DNA of 64,000 nucleotides, taken from NCBI GenBank assembly GCA_964036665.1, contig OZ038529.1, positions 13,400,060 through 13,464,059 of the forward strand, written 5' to 3'. The notes below the pieces were generated by a model. It did no database searches. It was given only the letters and a program-made list of their open reading frames with translations, and was not told the DNA's origin. Every line of letters starts with the position of its first letter. Within the stretch, counting starts at the first letter, position 1. A program made the position numbers and the translations under genes. The DNA comes from Gordius sp. MW1 (lineage: Eukaryota; Nematomorpha; Gordioida; Gordea; Gordiidae). Of this stretch, positions 61,663-64,000 are shown one piece after another.

Positions 61663-64000
61663 ATAATAGTAAGCCAATTTGAGAACCCTATTATCCTCGA
61701 TTGACTTCCGAAAAGAGGTTTTAAGCTGCGAGAACTATCATTTTGACAAATGACAACGTTTTATTGTTGCGATTAGTTTGTTGCATCGCAACGTGATGCT
61801 TAATTTTTCAAAAATGCATTCTGCGATCATGATTTCAAAGTAATAGTTTTCAGATTCTGATAAATTTTTACTTGGGATCATAGAAACCACGTCTGAAAAC
61901 GACAACTTTCATCAGATGAATACGGTTTAAAGAAAAATATGTGAAAAATTTTGAGGTAAAAATATTTATATTTTCCGATTCTATGTAAAAGAGCATGAAA
62001 AAATATATAAAAGTAAGCCAATTTGAGAATCCTATTATCCTCGATTGACTTCCGAAAAGAGGTTTTAAGCTGCGAGAACTATCATTTTGACAAAAGACAA
62101 CGTTTTATTGTTGCGATTAGTTTGTTGCATCGCAACGTGATGCTTAATTTTTCAAAAATGCATTCTGCGATCATGATTTCAAAGTAATAGTTTTCAGATT
62201 CTGATAAATTATTACTTGGGATCATAGAAACCACGTCTGAAAACGACAACTTTCATCGGATGAATACGGTCCAAAGAAAAATATGTGAAAAATTTTGAGG
62301 TAAAAATATTAATTTTTTTCGATTCTATGTGAAAGAGCGTAAAAAAATATATAAAAGTAAGCCATTTGAGAATCCTATTATCCTCGATTGACTTCCGCAA
62401 AGAGGTTTTAAGCTGCGAGAACTAACATTTTGACAAAAGACAACGGTTTATTGTTGCGATTAGTTTGTTGTATCGCAACGTGAGTGCTTAATTTTTCAAA
62501 AAGGCATTATGCGATCATGATTTCAAAGTAATAGTTTTCTGATTCTGATAAATTTTTACTTGGGATCATAGAAACCACGTCTGAAAACCACAACTTTCAT
62601 CGGATGCATACGGTTGCAAGGAAAATATGTGAAAAATTTTGAGGTAAAAATATTTATTTTTTTCGATTCTATGTGAAAGAGCATGAAAAAATATATAAAA
62701 GTAAGCCAATTTGAGAATCCTATTATCCTCGATTGACTTCCGAAAAGAGGTTTTAAGCTGCGAGAACTATCATTTTGACAAAAGACAACGTTTTATTGTT
62801 GCGATTAGTTTGTTGTATCGCAACGTGATGCTTAATTTTTGAAAATGGCTCTATGCGATCATGATTTCAAAGTAATAGTTTTCAGATTCTGATAAATTTT
62901 TACTTGGGATCATAGAAACCACGTCTGAAAACGACAACTTTTATCGGATGAATACGGTTCAAAGAAAAATATGTGAAAAATTTTCTGGTAAAAATATTTA
63001 TTTTTTTCAATTCTATGTGAAAGAGCATGAAAAAATTTGAGAATCCTATTATCCTCGATTGACTTCCGAAAAGAGGTTTTAAGCTGCGAGAACTATCATT
63101 TTGACAAAAGACAACGTTTTATTGTTGCGATTAATTTGTTGTATCGCAGCGTGAGTGCTTAATTTTTCAAAAATGCACTATGCGATCATGATTTCAAAGT
63201 AATAGTTTTCAGATTCTGATAAATTTTTACTTGGGATCATAGAAACCACGTCTGAAAACGACAACTTTCATCGGATGAATACGGTTCAAAGAAAAATATG
63301 TGAAAAATTTTGAGGTAAAAATATTTATTTTTTTCGATTCTATGTGAAAGAGCATGAAAAAATATATATAAGCCAATTTGAGAATCCTATTATCCTCGAT
63401 TAACTTCCGAAAAGAGGTTTTAAGCTGCGAGAAATATCATTTTGACAAAAGACAACGTTTTATTGTTGCGATTAGTTTGTTGTATCGCAACGTGATGCTT
63501 AATTTTCAAAAATGCACTATGCGATCATGATTTCAAAGTAATATTTTTCTGATTCTGATAAATTTTTACTTGGGATCATAGAAACCACGTCTGAAAACGA
63601 CAACTTTCATCGGATGAATACGGTTCAAAGAAAAATATGTGAAAAATTTCGAGGTAAAAATATTTATTTTTATCGATTCTATGTGAAAGAGAATGAAAAA
63701 ATAGATAAAAGTAAGCCAATTTGAGAATCCTATTATCCTCGATTGACTTCCGAAAAGAGGTTTTAAGCTGCGAGAATTATCATTTTGACAAAAGACAACG
63801 TTTTATTGTTGCGATTAGTTTGTTGTATCGCAACGTGATGCTTAATTTTTGAAAATGGCTCTATGCGATCATGATTTCAAAGTAATAGTTTTCAGATTGT
63901 GATAAATTTTTACTTGGGATCATACAAACCACGTCTGAAAACGACAACTTTCATCGGATGAATACGGTTCAAAGAAAAATATGTGAAAAATTTCGAGGTA
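61663..64000. repeat. Nineteen-unit repeat, right copy, cut by the window end
   Basis: Matches 55150-57487 at an offset of 6,513 bp up to the last base, so the block probably continues. Differences include GAAAACCACAAC near 62589, GATTAATTTG near 63130 and CAGATTGTGAT near 63897. Confidence 0.8.

Larger units (their letters stand above)
6347..64000. repeat. 344-bp satellite array, right arm
   Basis: The array resumes in register after the transposon, starting with the second copy of TTTTAAGC, and runs to the end of the window without any other non-satellite sequence. Copies differ by point changes and short deletions, and groups of copies are arranged in higher-order multimers of 2, 3, 4, 7, 9, 10, 12 and 19 units, annotated separately. 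All copies have the same orientation. No gene, RNA gene or second mobile element was seen in this 57.6-kb stretch. The organisation is that of a heterochromatic satellite, and the right boundary lies outside the window. Confidence 0.97.

Noticed and set aside
899..62400. About 28 repeated minus-strand reading frames of 60 to 127 residues, most of about 77 residues, with near-identical hydrophobic translations
   Set aside because: They are the satellite read in one frame. Most begin at TTG, not ATG (for example at 1132), they exist only in unit types where small changes keep the frame open, and 344 bp is not a multiple of three, so they close in the next unit. The varying tail lengths track deletions in the DNA. 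No promoter, intron or conserved domain is visible.
1..64000. CRISPR-like array, because a repeat recurs at regular spacing
   Set aside because: The whole 344-bp unit is repeated, with no short repeat and unique spacer structure and no cas genes. The composition and the hAT-like insertion fit a eukaryotic satellite.
1..64000. Cryptic rRNA, tRNA or snRNA gene embedded in the array
   Set aside because: No cloverleaf with plausible A and B boxes and no rRNA-like conserved segments were found; every non-transposon stretch is explained by the satellite unit.

Overview
This window is a long block of satellite DNA from a eukaryotic genome. Almost all of it (1-5184 and 6347-64000) is one AT-rich tandem repeat with a unit of about 344 bp, in head-to-tail orientation, roughly 180 copies. 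I counted about 31% G+C on a hand-built consensus unit. I see no convincing protein-coding gene, no rRNA or tRNA gene and no CRISPR array. The open reading frames that recur on the minus strand are the satellite read through one unit. They start at TTG, and because 344 is not a multiple of three they cannot continue into the next unit. The array runs off both ends of the window, so its true length and flanks are unknown. Unit size, homogeneity and higher-order structure fit pericentromeric or centromeric heterochromatin. The host taxon cannot be fixed from sequence alone; an arthropod or other invertebrate is only a guess.

The array is broken once, at 5185-6346, by a 1,162-bp non-autonomous DNA transposon. 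It has TAGTG/CACTA termini, a perfect 8-bp target-site duplication (TTTTAAGC) and clusters of CTCGT/GAGAC pentamers just inside both ends. These features fit a deletion derivative of the hAT superfamily. The 36-40% of the element near its ends is GC-richer than the satellite, and the interior is AT-rich and non-coding.

Layout. 1-5184: mixed unit types with several small-deletion variants. 5185-6346: the transposon. 6347-12280: mixed multimers. About 12.3-23.2 kb: a four-unit higher-order repeat of about 1,376 bp, mixed with five-, six-, seven- and nine-unit spacings. About 22.65-32.63 kb: a twelve-unit block (4,116 bp) duplicated in tandem, with its seven-unit part (2,395 bp) present a third time. 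About 32.6-41.2 kb: divergent units, then a nearly monomeric stretch at 36.5-39.4 kb. About 41.25-47.3 kb: a nine-unit block (3,078 bp) in two copies. About 49.1-55.6 kb: a ten-unit block (3,396 bp), one full and one nearly full copy. About 55.15-64 kb: a nineteen-unit offset (6,513 bp), whose middle (57.7-61.6 kb) holds a distinct subfamily.

No gene network operates here. What can be read is the history and possible chromatin behaviour of the array. Unequal exchange at several scales is recorded by private mutations spaced at exact multiples of the unit. Each unit also carries an 8-bp dyad (GTTGCGAT/ATCGCAAC), clustered A/T tracts, a TATA-like TATATAAAAG and a strongly conserved segment, which are candidates for protein binding, DNA bending or transcription.
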